Assembly (NCBI RefSeq): GCF_032586175.1
Contig: NZ_JAWHTE010000010.1
Location: forward strand, 87,825-151,824
Direction: 5' to 3'
Length of the DNA stretch: 64,000 bases
DNA from: Ovoidimarina sediminis
GTDB taxonomy: Bacteria > Pseudomonadota > Alphaproteobacteria > Rhodobacterales > Rhodobacteraceae
In this document: in pieces, positions 35,690 to 53,419 of the stretch
Layout of the letters: every line of letters begins with the position of its first letter
Numbering within the stretch: position 1 is the first letter of the stretch
Program-made: the position numbers and the translations under genes
The notes under the pieces: generated by a model
The model's database searches: none
Told to the model about the DNA's origin: nothing
The model's input: the letters and a program-made list of their open reading frames with translations, nothing else

Positions 35690-35990
35690 ATAAACGCGCC
35701 CGTAATAAGCGGATCGGACCCGGGGGCGGTACCCGGCGGCTCCACCAAATTCCCTCGTTGGGGGATCATGGGGCCGAAATAGGATCGACGGACGTCTAAA
35801 GGGGTTTGCTTTGTCCCGGTGAGGTACCACCGATATCGGTCCAAACTGCATAGTTGCCAACGACAACAATGCTCCGGTCGCGCTCGCTGCCTAAGCAGTG
35901 CGCAAAGCCGAAAATTAAGCCCTTGCGCCTAGCAGCGTAAGGCGGGGCCCGCCGGAGCCTGGCAACAGAATCCGGCACCTTCCCCCCAAA
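35690..35990 (+). ncRNA. ssrA: tmRNA, permuted two-piece form, tag ANDNNAPVALAA
   Basis: The order is that of alphaproteobacterial two-piece tmRNA: the acceptor piece comes first and ends CTCCACCA at 35747, then a short spacer, then the coding piece from about 35770 (GGGGCCGAAATAGGATCGAC). The tag frame is 35856-35894, GCC AAC GAC AAC AAT ... GCC TAA, giving ANDNNAPVALAA. CGGAT in the acceptor piece can pair with ATCCG near 35974, closing the long helix. It rescues stalled ribosomes and adds the degradation tag, which SspB (41925) delivers to ClpXP. The outer ends are approximate. Confidence 0.9.
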
Positions 35991-35999
35991 CCGGCAAGA

Positions 36000-36219
36000 T
36001 CCTTCCAGGCGGCGCCCGATCTGTGTCTGTTGCGCCTCTTCCCGGCAGGCGGTTTCCCCTGCCCCACAAGCGCCCCAGCCTTGCCCTGAAAGCGCCCCCG
36101 CCACACGCCTTGCGGGACGTGTGACGCAGCGTTATCGCTCGAAAATTGTGTGTATACTATTGTATGCGGGAAACCGACCCCCATGCAATTCAAGGGCTTA
36201 TCCATGATGGGAGGCGCAC
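36000..36219. other. Region between ssrA and yqiJ
   Basis: 220 bp without a gene. A TGTGTATACTATTGTATGC stretch near 36148 is unusually AT-rich for the area and is the likely promoter or operator of the yqiJ-flotillin pair. A good ribosome site, GGGAGG, lies before 36220. Confidence 0.45.
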
Positions 36220-36945
36220 ATGATCGACACGCTACTGTCTTCGAACTTCGTTCCCTTCAGTCTCGCACTCGGGCTTCTCTTCGCGCTGCTCGCCCTTGAA
36301 ATCCTGTCGCATCTGGTCGGCAGCAGCCTGTTTTCCGCCGATGACGGTCCCGATTTCGATCTCGACGCGGCGGCGATGGATAGCGGCGCCTTCGATTTCG
36401 ATCCCGGCATGGAAATCGACATCGACGCCCTGCCCGATCCCGCCGATCTCGACGCGCCCGCGATGCCCTCGGGCGGCGGTGTCCTCGATCTGATGGGCCT
36501 CACCGGCGTGCCGCTTCTTCTGTGGTTCGCGGCGCTCCTGCTCTCGTTCGGCGTGGCCGGCCTCGTCCTTCAGGGGCTTGCCGGCAACCTCCTCGGCGCT
36601 CCCCTGCCCGGCCTCGTCGCCGCGCTCATCGCCCTGCCCCTGGGTCTCGCCGGTGCGCGCAGCTTCGCCCGCGCCTTCGCCGCCGTCCTGCCGAAGACGG
36701 AAACCACCGCCACCCGCGCCCAGTTCTTCGGCGGCCTCCGCGGCACCGTCACGCAGGGCACCGCCCGCCACGGCCACCCCGCCGAGGTCCGGCTTCACGA
36801 CCGGCACGGCAACATCCACTACATCCGCGCCGAACCCTTCACGCCGACGGATACGATCCCCGAAGGCACAGAGGTCGTCCTGATCCGCGAACGCCGGGGC
36901 CCGGGCGATTTCATCCTCCGCCTCGTCCCGGTTCCCGCGGTCTGA
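36220..36945 (+). CDS. YqiJ-like inner-membrane protein (OB-fold)
   Basis: 241 residues. One N-terminal membrane helix is followed by an acidic, Asp-rich linker (residues ~45-80), then two more helices (VPLLLWFAALLLSFGVAGLV and a Gly/Ala-rich one), and a C-terminal OB-like domain (GLRGTVTQGTARHGHPAEVR). It resembles NfeD/YqiJ proteins that partner flotillin in membrane microdomains. The flotillin gene follows 27 bp later. The partner role is established for the family and inferred here. Confidence 0.82.
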   Translation: MIDTLLSSNFVPFSLALGLLFALLALEILSHLVGSSLFSADDGPDFDLDAAAMDSGAFDFDPGMEIDIDALPDPADLDAPAMPSGGGVLDLMGLTGVPLLLWFAALLLSFGVAGLVLQGLAGNLLGAPLPGLVAALIALPLGLAGARSFARAFAAVLPKTETTATRAQFFGGLRGTVTQGTARHGHPAEVRLHDRHGNIHYIRAEPFTPTDTIPEGTEVVLIRERRGPGDFILRLVPVPAV

Positions 36946-36972
36946 CCCGATAACGAACAAAGGAGTATTCAC

Positions 36973-38694
36973 ATGGATCTCATGACTTACGGCATTGTTC
37001 TTGCCTCGATTATCGCATTCCTCCTCCTCGTCGGCTTCGCGCTCGGCCGCATTTACCGCCGCGCGACCCGCGAAACCTCCCTCGTCAAGACCGGCGCGGG
37101 CGGCAAGAAGGTCATCATGGATGGCGGCACCATCGTCATCCCGCTCCTGCATGAAATCAGCCCCGTCAACATGCGCACCCTCCGGCTCGAGGTGAAACGC
37201 CAGGGCGACGGCGCGCTCATCACGAAAGACCGGATGCGCGTCGACGTGGGCTTCGAATTCTACGTCTCCGTCCAGGCCACCGAAGACGGCATTTCCCGCG
37301 CGGCACAAACGCTCGGCGACCGCACCTTCGACGTGAACCAGCTCCGCGAAATGATCGAGGGCAAGCTGATCGACGGCCTCCGCGCCGTGGCCGCCCGCAT
37401 GACGATGGACGAGCTTCACGAAAACCGCTCCAACTTCGTCCAGGAAGTGCAGAACACCGTCTCGAACGACCTTCTGAAAAACGGGCTTGAGCTTGAATCG
37501 GTCTCCCTCACCGCCCTCGACCAGACGCCCTTCGAAGCGCTCGACGAAAACAACGCCTTCAACGCGGTCGGCATGAGGAAACTCGCCGAAGTCATTGCGA
37601 AATAGAAGAAAGAACGCGCCGAAATCGACGCCGAGGCCGAGGTCTCCGTGCGCCGCTCCGCCATGGAAGCCGAAAAGCTCAAGCTCCAGATCGAACGCGA
37701 CGAGGAAGAGGCCCGGATCGGCCGCACCCAGGAGGTCGAACTCCTGAAGGCCGCCCAGGAGGCCGAGATCGCGCGCAACCGCGAAGCGTCCGAATCCGAG
37801 AAAGAGCGCGCCCGCATCAAGCGCGAGGAGGAAATCCGCGCCGCCGAAATCGCCCGCGCCCGCGCGATCGAAGAGGCCGAGATCACCAAGGAACGCGAAA
37901 TCGAGGTGGCGAACCAGGAGCGCCAGATCGTCATCGCCGAGAAATCCGAGGCCGAAAGCCGCGCCCGCGCCTCCGCCGATACCGCCCGCGCCGAAGCGAA
38001 GCGGGCCGCCGAAGAGGTCGAAACCGCCCGTGCGGTGGCCGAGGCCGAGCGGACGAAGCGGATCGCCCTGATCGAGGCCGCGCGCGAAGCCGAACGCGAG
38101 GCGACGAAACTGCGCCTCGCGGCAGAGGCCGAACGCGCCGCTGCCGAAGACCGCGCCGCCGCCCGCCGGGAAGAGGCGCAGGGCGACGCCGATGCCGTCT
38201 CGATCCGCGCCGAGGCCAAGAAGAAGGATCTTCTGGCAGAGGCCGAGGGCCGCAAGGCGCTGGCCGACTCCGAAAACGCGCTCTCCGAGGCGATCGTCGA
38301 CATGCGCATCGCCCTCGCCCGGCTCGAGGCCCTGCCCCGCGTGATCGAGGCCGCCGTGAAACCCGCCGAAAAGATCGAATCGATCCGCATCAACCAGATC
38401 GGCGGTCTGGGCGCGGGCACCGGCGGCGGTTCGGGCGGCGCCGACAAGGCCCCGGTCAACCAGGCCTTCGACGCCATGCTGGGCGCCGCGATGCAGCTTC
38501 CGGCCATGCGCAAGCTCGGCGAAGAGCTTGGCATGAACTTCGAAGGCGGCCTTGCGGGCCTGACCGACGGGCTCGACGGGCGGCCCGCGAAAGCGGCCGA
38601 TGACGGGGCCCTGCCGCCCCCGCCGCCCGACGCCCCTGCCGGTGCCGCGGCCGCCAAGCCCAACGGCGCGGGCCCGGCGCCCGGCCACTCCTGA
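36973..38694 (+). pseudogene. Flotillin (YqiK-like), interrupted by an in-frame amber codon
   Basis: The frame is continuous from 36973 to 38694 except for one TAG at 37603-37605 (VIAK-stop-KKERAEIDAEA), where related proteins usually have Gln (CAG). The first 210 residues hold a membrane anchor and the SPFH domain. The 363 codons after the stop form the long Glu/Ala-rich coiled coil (EAEKLKLQIERDEEEARI) and a C-terminal tail. With the stop, only a truncated SPFH protein is made. A sequencing error or suppression is possible. I treat it as a pseudogene, but the coding pattern after the stop is undamaged, so the event is recent. Confidence 0.8.
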
Positions 38695-38790
38695 TCACAC
38701 CTTCGTGGGCTGGCGGCCTTCCGGCTGCCAGCCCTTTTCAATCCGCTCCTGTCCCGCCATTCTCGGCCAAAAACGCCAACAGGAGACGGA

Positions 38791-39141
38791 ATGATCGCAA
38801 TCATCTTCGAGGTGGAACCGAAGACCGGCATGACCGAGCCCTATCTCGACATGGCCGCCAGAATGCGCCCTCTCGCCGAAAGCATCGACGGCTTCATCTC
38901 GGTCGAACGCTTCCAGTCGCTCACCAATCCCGAAAAGCTCCTCTCGCTCTCCTTCTGGCGCGACGAGGCGGCGGTGGACGAATGGCGCAGGCTCGCCGAA
39001 CACCGCAAGGCCCAGACCATGGGGCGCACGCGGTTCTTCGACGATTACCGCCTGCGCGTCGCCCATGTCCTGCGCGATTACGGGATGACGGAACGCGACG
39101 AGGCCCCCGAAGACAGCCGGATGCTCCACGATGCGCGCTAG
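38791..39141 (+). CDS. Antibiotic-biosynthesis-monooxygenase-fold protein (ABM)
   Basis: 116 residues. The ABM pattern is MIAIIFEVEPKTGMTEPYLD, then IDGFISVERFQSL and LLSLSFWRDEAAVDEWRRLA with EHRKAQTMGRTRFFDDY. These small dimeric beta-alpha-barrels act as haem- or quinol-handling oxygenases, or as binding proteins. AACAGGAGACGG is a good ribosome site. Its end overlaps the DUF1194 gene by 11 bp. The substrate is unknown. Confidence 0.85.
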   Translation: MIAIIFEVEPKTGMTEPYLDMAARMRPLAESIDGFISVERFQSLTNPEKLLSLSFWRDEAAVDEWRRLAEHRKAQTMGRTRFFDDYRLRVAHVLRDYGMTERDEAPEDSRMLHDAR

Positions 39142-39784
39142 GCTGGCGGCTGCCCTCCTCGGCATCTCCCTCGCCAGCCCCGCGGCGGCCTGCACCACGG
39201 CGCTCCTTCTCGCCATCGACGTGTCGAACTCGATCGACGCGGGCGAATACCGCATCCAGGCCGACGGCCTCGCCGATGCGCTGATCGATCCCGAGGTGCG
39301 CGAGGCGCTCATCGCCGGCAACGTCGCCCTCAGCGTCATGCAATGGTCGGGCCGGGGCAGCCAGCAGATCATCTTCCCCTGGGAAAAGATGCTCAGCGAC
39401 GCCGACGTCCTCCGCTGGTCCGAAATGGCCCGCACCATGCCGCGCGCCTTCATCATGTCCGACACCGCCGTGGGCGACATGATCCTGAGCGGGATCCAGC
39501 ATTTCCGCAGCGCCCCCGACTGCGATCGCCAGGTGATCGACGTCTCGGGCGACGGCACCGACAACGCGGGCACCGATCCCCAGGGCGCCCGCGCCCGGGC
39601 CGAAAGCGCGGGCATCACGATCAACGGGCTTGCCATCGAAGGCATGGGGGTCTCCATCACCACCTTCTTCCGCCGCCACGTCATCACCCGCGACGGCTTC
39701 GTCATGACGTCGCGCGGCCACCAAAGCTATGCCGAAACCCTGAAACGCAAGATCCGGCGCGAAGTCAGCCAGATCATGTTCTGA
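39131..39784 (+). CDS. DUF1194 protein with von Willebrand A-like fold, exported
   Basis: 217 residues with a signal peptide (1-20, ending AAA-C). The MIDAS-like motif DVSNSIDAGEY is followed by DVSGDGTDNAG and INGLAIEGMG. DUF1194 proteins are common in Rhodobacteraceae and have no known role beyond metal-dependent protein binding. The overlap with the ABM gene suggests joint translation. Confidence 0.85.
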   Translation: MRARLAAALLGISLASPAAACTTALLLAIDVSNSIDAGEYRIQADGLADALIDPEVREALIAGNVALSVMQWSGRGSQQIIFPWEKMLSDADVLRWSEMARTMPRAFIMSDTAVGDMILSGIQHFRSAPDCDRQVIDVSGDGTDNAGTDPQGARARAESAGITINGLAIEGMGVSITTFFRRHVITRDGFVMTSRGHQSYAETLKRKIRREVSQIMF

Positions 39785-39899
39785 CGCCGGCTTGACAGGC
39801 CGTCCCCCGGCGGGCACCGTTTCGCCCATGGGGTCGACGCGAACACCCCGTCAGGTTCCGGCCCAAGTTTCGCATCCTTGTCACTCTTTCGGGAGATGG

Positions 39900-40595
39900 A
39901 TGCGCATGGCCACTTCAATTGACCTCTCACCAACCACGCTTCTGCCGCTGATCGGCACCCCCCGCTGCCCCACCCTCGTCGATGTCTGCACGGCAGAGGA
40001 TTTCGCGCTGGATCCCGTGCTCATCCCCGGCGCGTTCCGCCACCCGTTCGACCGGCCCGGCGATCTCGCCGCCGGGCTCCCCGCCGGGCCCGTCGTGGTG
40101 ATCTGCCAGAAAGGGCTGAAACTCAGCCACGGCACCGCCGCCTGGCTCCGCAGCGAGGGGATCGACGCCAGGGCCCTCGAAGGCGGCATGGTCGCCTGGC
40201 GCGCGCTCCCCGGCGCGCCGGTCATCGCGGGCGATATCCCCGCCCCGCTCTGGGTCACGCCCGACGAGGCCCGCCCCGATGCCGCCGCCATCCGCTGGCT
40301 GATCCGCCGCTGGATCGCGCCCCGGGCCCGCCTCCTCCGCGTGCCGCCCGCGACGCTCGCGGGTGTCGCCCAACGCTTCGCCGCCACCCCCGCCTGGCCC
40401 GATTTCGCAACCGCCCTCGACGCAACCGGCCTTCGCCCCCCCGCCCTCGCCCGCCTCGCCGCAACGCTTGACGCGCCCTGGCTCGGCACCGCCCTCAAGG
40501 GCATGGCCCTCCCCGACGCCGACGCCGCCGAACTCGGCCTCTTCGACGCCCTCCATGCCGGCCTCGCCGCCGAAACCCCGGCGAAAGTCGCGTGA
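39900..40595 (+). CDS. Rhodanese/chromate-resistance (ChrB-like) fusion
   Basis: 231 residues; starts at 39900 and 39906 are both possible behind GGGAG. The N-terminal rhodanese domain has VDVCTAEDFALDPVLIPGAF and the active Cys in VVICQKGLKLSHGTAAWL. The C-terminal part (AIRWLIRRWIAPRARLLRVP) resembles the chromate-resistance ChrB domain, though its usual Cys is absent. It overlaps chrA as TGATG. It would sense or detoxify chromate together with ChrA; the reaction is unproven. Confidence 0.78.
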   Translation: MRMATSIDLSPTTLLPLIGTPRCPTLVDVCTAEDFALDPVLIPGAFRHPFDRPGDLAAGLPAGPVVVICQKGLKLSHGTAAWLRSEGIDARALEGGMVAWRALPGAPVIAGDIPAPLWVTPDEARPDAAAIRWLIRRWIAPRARLLRVPPATLAGVAQRFAATPAWPDFATALDATGLRPPALARLAATLDAPWLGTALKGMALPDADAAELGLFDALHAGLAAETPAKVA

Positions 40596-41845
40596 TGCCC
40601 GCCGCCTCATCCGACCTCGTCCGCGTCTTCGGCCGGATCGGCCTTCTCTCCTTCGGCGGCCCCGCCGCCCAGATCGCGCTCATGCACCGCGAACTGGTGG
40701 AAGAGCGCGGCTGGCTCGACGAACAAACCTACCTCCGCGCGCTCTCCTTCGCGATGCTCCTGCCGGGGCCCGAGGCGATGCAACTCGCCACCTATGCGGG
40801 ATGGAAGCGCGCGGGGCTCTCGGGCGGCCTCATCGCGGGCGGGCTCTTCGTCCTGCCCGGCGCGCTCGTCGTCCTCGCGCTCGCCATGGCCTATGGCGCG
40901 CTCGGCACCCTCCCCCTCGTCCAGGCGGTCTTTCTGGGCGTGAAGGCGGCGGTGATCGCCATCGTCCTCGAAGCGCTCCTCAAGGTCTCGAAACGCGCGC
41001 TCCGGGGGCCGGGCGACTGGATCGTCGCCGCCCTCTCCTTCGTCGCGATCTTCGCCCTCGCCCTGCCCTTCCCGCTCATCATCCTCCTCGCCGGCCTCTG
41101 GGGCGCGGCGCGCGGCAGCGGCACAGCCACGGCCGAAACCCCGCTCCCCGACATCCGCGGCACGGGCCGCACCGTCGCCCTCTGGCTCACGCTCTGGCTC
41201 ACCCCGATCCTCCTCCTCTGGGCCTCGGGCGCGGCCTTCCTCACCCAGATCGCGCTCTTCTTCTCGAAACTCGCGGTGGTCACCTTCGGCGGCGCCTATG
41301 CCGTCCTCGCCTACATGACCCAGGAAGTCGTGCAGGACAGGGGCTGGCTCACCACGCACGAGATGATCGACGGGCTGGGCCTTGCCGAAACCACGCCCGG
41401 CCCCCTGATCCTCGTCACCGAATTCGTGGGCTACACGGCAGGCACCGGTCAGGGCGGCATGGCGCTCGGCCTCGCGGCGGCCGCCCTCACCCTCTGGGTC
41501 ACCTTCATCCCCTGCTTTCTCTGGATCTTCGCGGGCGCCCCCTATCTCGACTGGATCGCGGGCCGCCCGCGCCTCACGGGCGCGCTGTCGGGCATCACGG
41601 CGGCGGTCGTGGGCGTGATCCTGAACCTCTCGATCTGGTTCGCGGCCCATGTCGTCTTCGGACAGGTGGAAACCGCCACCCTCGGCGCCCTCACCCTCAT
41701 CGCCCCCGTCGCCGAAAGCCTGAACCCGGTGGCCCTGGCGCTCTCCGCCGCCGCCTCCGTGGCGCTTCTCGTCTTCCGGTGGCCGCTTCTCGGCGTCCTC
41801 GGCCTCTCGGCCCTGCTGGGTCTTCTGGCAGGCCTCCTGACATGA
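40595..41845 (+). CDS. chrA: Chromate transporter ChrA
   Basis: 416 residues with ten to twelve membrane helices in two homologous halves. The signature RIGLLSFGGPAAQIALMH and EQTYLRALSFAMLLPGPEA is repeated as AVVTFGGAYAVLAYMTQEVV and GLGLAETTPGPLILVTEF. This is the two-domain ChrA form, which pumps chromate out of the cell. The ATG at 40595 overlaps the rhodanese stop. The length is normal. Confidence 0.93.
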   Translation: MPAASSDLVRVFGRIGLLSFGGPAAQIALMHRELVEERGWLDEQTYLRALSFAMLLPGPEAMQLATYAGWKRAGLSGGLIAGGLFVLPGALVVLALAMAYGALGTLPLVQAVFLGVKAAVIAIVLEALLKVSKRALRGPGDWIVAALSFVAIFALALPFPLIILLAGLWGAARGSGTATAETPLPDIRGTGRTVALWLTLWLTPILLLWASGAAFLTQIALFFSKLAVVTFGGAYAVLAYMTQEVVQDRGWLTTHEMIDGLGLAETTPGPLILVTEFVGYTAGTGQGGMALGLAAAALTLWVTFIPCFLWIFAGAPYLDWIAGRPRLTGALSGITAAVVGVILNLSIWFAAHVVFGQVETATLGALTLIAPVAESLNPVALALSAAASVALLVFRWPLLGVLGLSALLGLLAGLLT

Positions 41846-41924
41846 TCGCCAAAATGCAATCGATCCGCTTTTCTTCCCCCCCGAATCCCCGTTACTCTTT
41901 CCCGGTACCGAGGAAGGGTCGCAC

Positions 41925-42386
41925 ATGGCCGACAAGATCGACTACGGAACCCTGATGCACCGCGCCATGCGCGGGCTGATCCAGGATGTTCTGTCGGGCG
42001 TGGCCGAAAACGGCCTGCCGGGCCAGCATCATTTCTTCATCACCTTCGACACCATGCACCCGGATGTCGAAATCGCCGACTGGCTGTCGGATCGCTACCC
42101 AGAAGAAATGACGGTCGTCATCCAGCACTGGTTCGAAAACCTCGACGTGGGCGATGACGGCTTCGCGGTCACGCTGAACTTCGGCAACAACCCCGAACCG
42201 CTCTTCATCCCCTACGACGCGATCCGCACCTTCGTCGATCCGTCGGTGGAATTCGGCCTCAGGTTCGAATCCCACGACGAGGAGGACGACGAGGACGAGG
42301 ACGACCTTGCCGACGAGGCCGCCCCCGCCGCCGAGGCGAAGGAAAAGGACGCCGAAGTCGTCAGCCTCGACAAGTTCCGCAAGTAA
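41925..42386 (+). CDS. sspB: SspB-family ClpXP adaptor (alpha type)
   Basis: 153 residues. The substrate-binding fold is MADKIDYGTLMHRAMRGLI, FFITFDTMHPDVEIADWL, ELMTVVIQHWFENL-like and LNFGNNPEPLFIPYDAI. A flexible acidic linker (DEEDDEDEDDLADEAAPA) leads to the C-terminal ClpX-binding tail VVSLDKFRK. It brings ssrA-tagged proteins to ClpXP. The tmRNA gene is 6 kb away. All parts are present. Confidence 0.92.
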   Translation: MADKIDYGTLMHRAMRGLIQDVLSGVAENGLPGQHHFFITFDTMHPDVEIADWLSDRYPEEMTVVIQHWFENLDVGDDGFAVTLNFGNNPEPLFIPYDAIRTFVDPSVEFGLRFESHDEEDDEDEDDLADEAAPAAEAKEKDAEVVSLDKFRK

Positions 42387-42495
42387 CCGGGCGGGCACCC
42401 CGCCGCTCAGCCGGAAAACGACATCGCGTCGCAAGTGAGAAAGCACGCCTGCGCCAACGGCGCTCTCTTGCCGGGAAACCAGACGAGCGCCTCCG

Positions 42496-43752
42496 ATGCA
42501 CGACCGCCGGATTCCCGAATGGCTGCGCCATGCCCCCGCGCCCAGCGTGCGCGGCTTCGCGCTTCTGGCCGGAACCGAGGCGATCGCCCGCGGCATCCTG
42601 ATCTCGGTCTTCCCCGTCGTGGTCTACGGCGTCCTTCAGGATGCCCGCGTGGTCTCCGAGGTCTATTTCCTGATCGGCCTCGCCTCGCTCCTGATCGGCC
42701 TCCTCGTGCCCTACGCGATCCGCTTCATCCCCCGCTGGTGGGTCTATGTCTGCGGGGCGCTGATGTTCGTCACCGGCGCGCTTCTCGCGATCGCGGGAAG
42801 CCCCTATGCGGTGATCGCCGGGCTCGCGCTCACGACCTTCGCGGTCGTCACCACCTTCGTCTGCTTCAACGCCTATGTGCTCGATCACGTGGCCAGGATC
42901 GAACTCGGCCGGTTCGAAACCTCGCGGCTCTTCTACAGCGCACTGGGGTGGACGGCGGGGCCCGCCCTCGGCGCGGTCCTCTATTCCCACTGGCCGCCCG
43001 CGCCCTTCCTGATCGCGGCGGCGGCGGCCCTCGCGATGCTCACCATCTTCCTCGTGATGCGGCTCGGGAACGGCAAGCTCATCACCAAAAGCCGCCGCGC
43101 CCCCACCCGGCCCTTCGCCTTCATCCCCCGCTTCTTCGCGCAGCCCCGGCTTGTCACCGGCTGGCTCTTCGCGGTGATCCGCTCCTGCGGCTGGTGGGTC
43201 TATGTCGTCTATCTCCCGATCTATGCGCTCGAAAACGGGCTGGGCGACCGTCTGGGCGGCATCGCGCTCTCGATCTCGAACGGCGCGCTGTTCCTGACGC
43301 CCATGATGCTCAGGTTCATGCAGTGGAGTTCGGTGCGCACCGCCATCAGAACCGGCTTTCTGATGGCGGGCGCGCTCTTCCTCCTCGCCGGCGCCCCCCA
43401 CGGGCTGCCGATGGCAACGGTCCTTCTCCTGATGGCGGGCTCGTTCTTCCTGATCCTCCTCGATGTCTCCGCCGGCCTGCCCTTTCTCCTCGCCGTCAAA
43501 CCCTCCGAGCGGACAGAGATGTCGGCGATCTACTCAAGCTTCCGCGACATCTCGGGCATCGCGACCCCGGGGGTCGCCTGGCTCGTCCTCCTCGCCGCGC
43601 CGCTCTCGGGCGTCTTCGCGGCGGGCGGCGCGGGCCTCCTCGCCGCCTGGACGCTTGCGGGCAAGCTGAACCCCCGCCTCGGCCAGGCCCGCATCTCCGC
43701 CGAAGGCGCGGCCCCCCACCCCGCCCCGAGCGCGGTCCCGAACGCGCCGTGA
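42496..43752 (+). CDS. MFS transporter
   Basis: 418 residues with about twelve hydrophobic segments, in two halves separated by a basic loop near residue 200 (KLITKSRRAPTRPF). There is no substrate-specific motif that I recognise; SSFRDISGIATPGVAWL near the end is typical of small MFS families. The start ATG at 42496 lacks a strong ribosome site. It is the last plus-strand gene before the repeat region and rpoC. Confidence 0.82.
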   Translation: MHDRRIPEWLRHAPAPSVRGFALLAGTEAIARGILISVFPVVVYGVLQDARVVSEVYFLIGLASLLIGLLVPYAIRFIPRWWVYVCGALMFVTGALLAIAGSPYAVIAGLALTTFAVVTTFVCFNAYVLDHVARIELGRFETSRLFYSALGWTAGPALGAVLYSHWPPAPFLIAAAAALAMLTIFLVMRLGNGKLITKSRRAPTRPFAFIPRFFAQPRLVTGWLFAVIRSCGWWVYVVYLPIYALENGLGDRLGGIALSISNGALFLTPMMLRFMQWSSVRTAIRTGFLMAGALFLLAGAPHGLPMATVLLLMAGSFFLILLDVSAGLPFLLAVKPSERTEMSAIYSSFRDISGIATPGVAWLVLLAAPLSGVFAAGGAGLLAAWTLAGKLNPRLGQARISAEGAAPHPAPSAVPNAP

Positions 43753-43791
43753 GCGGCTGAGGGGGGAGCCTCCTCAGCCGACACAAGCGAA

Positions 43792-44550
43792 AAGCCGGGC
43801 GGGGCCCGACCGCGGGTGGGCCCGCCGACGGCCGATCGGGGCGATTTATCTCGCAAACCCGAATGACATCGCGCTGGATTGCGTCGTTGCAGGAGGGCCC
43901 GCCCGAGGGGCGGTCGGGCCCTGCCCGGCGGGGCTGACGCCCCTTGGTTCCGGGCAAAGAGGGCTCCAAGCGGACTTGCGGCGGTGCAGCAGGCTTCAAA
44001 GGGTGCCGTATGTCCGGTTGGCGGACGTTGCTGACACTCGCGATAAGCCGGGCAGGGCCCGACCGCGGGTGGGCCCGCCGACAGTTGGTCGGGGCGCTTT
44101 ATCTCACAATCCCGCGGGACATCCCGCTGATCCGTACCGTTGCAGGAGGGCCCGCCCGGGGGGGCGGTGTCCCTCGGGCGAAAGGTCCACCGGACCTTTC
44201 GCGGGCCCCTCGGAACCCCTGCCCGGCGGGCCTGCGGCCCTCGATTCCGGGCAAGAAGGGCTCCAAGCGGACTTGCGGCCGTGCAGCAGGCTTCAAAGGG
44301 TGCCGTATGTCCGGTTGGCGGGACGAAGCGGGCACTCGCGACAAGCCGGGCGGGGCCCGACCGCGGGTGGGCCCGCCAACACGTGGACGGGGTGCTTTAT
44401 CTCACAAGCCCGCGGGACATCCCGCTGATCCGCGCCGTCGCAGGAGGGCCCGCCCGAGGGGCGGTGTCCCTCGGGCGAAAGGTCCACCGGAGCTTTCGCG
44501 GGCCCCTCGGAACCCCTGCCCGGCGGGCCTCACGGCCCTCTCCTCCGGGC
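43792..44550. repeat. Three tandem GC-rich repeats of about 250-300 bp
   Basis: Three units start with AAGCCGGGCGGGGCCCGACC or close variants at 43792, 44045 and 44343. They share GGGCCC-flanked hairpins, TTTATCTCACAA and GCAGGAGGGCCCGCCC blocks. Units 2 and 3 add a near-perfect hairpin (CGAAAGGTCC/GGACCTTTCG at 44179-44201; one mismatch in unit 3). Unit 1 lacks that block and unit 3 is cut short. Frames across it are low-complexity and not credible genes. The region lies between convergent genes (MFS and rpoC). Confidence 0.8.
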
Positions 44551-44570
44551 AAGAACGCCCCCCAAACCGA

Positions 44571-44597
44571 AAGGGCCCCGCCAATGGCAGGGCCCTT
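44571..44597 (-). terminator. Terminator-like hairpin after rpoC
   Basis: On the minus strand, an 8-bp AAGGGCCC stem is extended by an inner GCC/GGC and followed by TTTCGGTT. It lies 23 bp after the rpoC stop. The T-run is weak, so termination may be partial. Confidence 0.7.
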
Positions 44598-44619
44598 CCA
44601 ACGCATCTCACCCGAAGGA

Positions 44620-48861
<4,242 letters not shown>

Positions 48862-48892
48862 CTCAGCATCCTAATTCCTTGGGGGAGCAAAA

Positions 48893-48947
48893 GGTGGGTT
48901 GAAAACCCACCCTACAAAGGGCCGTAGGATGGGGTTTCACCCCATCC
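48893..48947 (-). promoter_or_regulatory. Two hairpins between rpoB and rpoC
   Basis: On the minus strand, the first hairpin met is GGATGGGG with a 5-nt loop (48927-48947). The second is GGTGGGTT/AACCCACC with a 3-nt loop (48893-48911), followed at once by TTTT. The second has the form of an intrinsic terminator or attenuator and lies 32 bp before the rpoC start. It may tune the RpoB to RpoC ratio, or it may be a mobile GC-rich repeat. Confidence 0.7.
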
Positions 48948-48954
48948 CCCGCGC

Positions 48955-53130
<4,176 letters not shown>

Positions 53131-53419
53131 GTCGGTCTTTCACCCTTCGCTTTCGCTGACGCGGCCTCCCGTCGGGGAACGGGCGGCCAGGCCGGTGAAA
53201 CAGGTACGCCGGTCCATCCCTGGCATCCCTCCCACAGGATGCCGCCCGACCGGATCCGCACCTTAGGAAGGGTCCGCAAGGCCGTGAAATCACGGGCCCT
53301 TCCTGAGACGCGGAAGGCCGGGCCCGGACATCCCGGACCCGACCGTTCATATCACCCCGGCGGCGCGAGATCCCGGATCGCTCGCGCGTCCGGGATGATC
53401 GCCGCCCGCCGGGCGTCGA
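53131..53419 (-). promoter_or_regulatory. rplL-rpoB intergenic leader
   Basis: 289 bp between rplL and rpoB, longer than a simple spacer. It contains an inverted repeat (CCGTGAAATCACGG near 53281-53296) that could fold in the transcript. In many bacteria this gap holds an attenuator and an RNase III site. No gene is seen. Confidence 0.45.

Noticed and set aside
37603..37605. Pyrrolysine or deliberate stop-codon read-through
   Set aside because: No pyl genes or structured recoding signal are seen. Nonsense mutation or sequence error is simpler.
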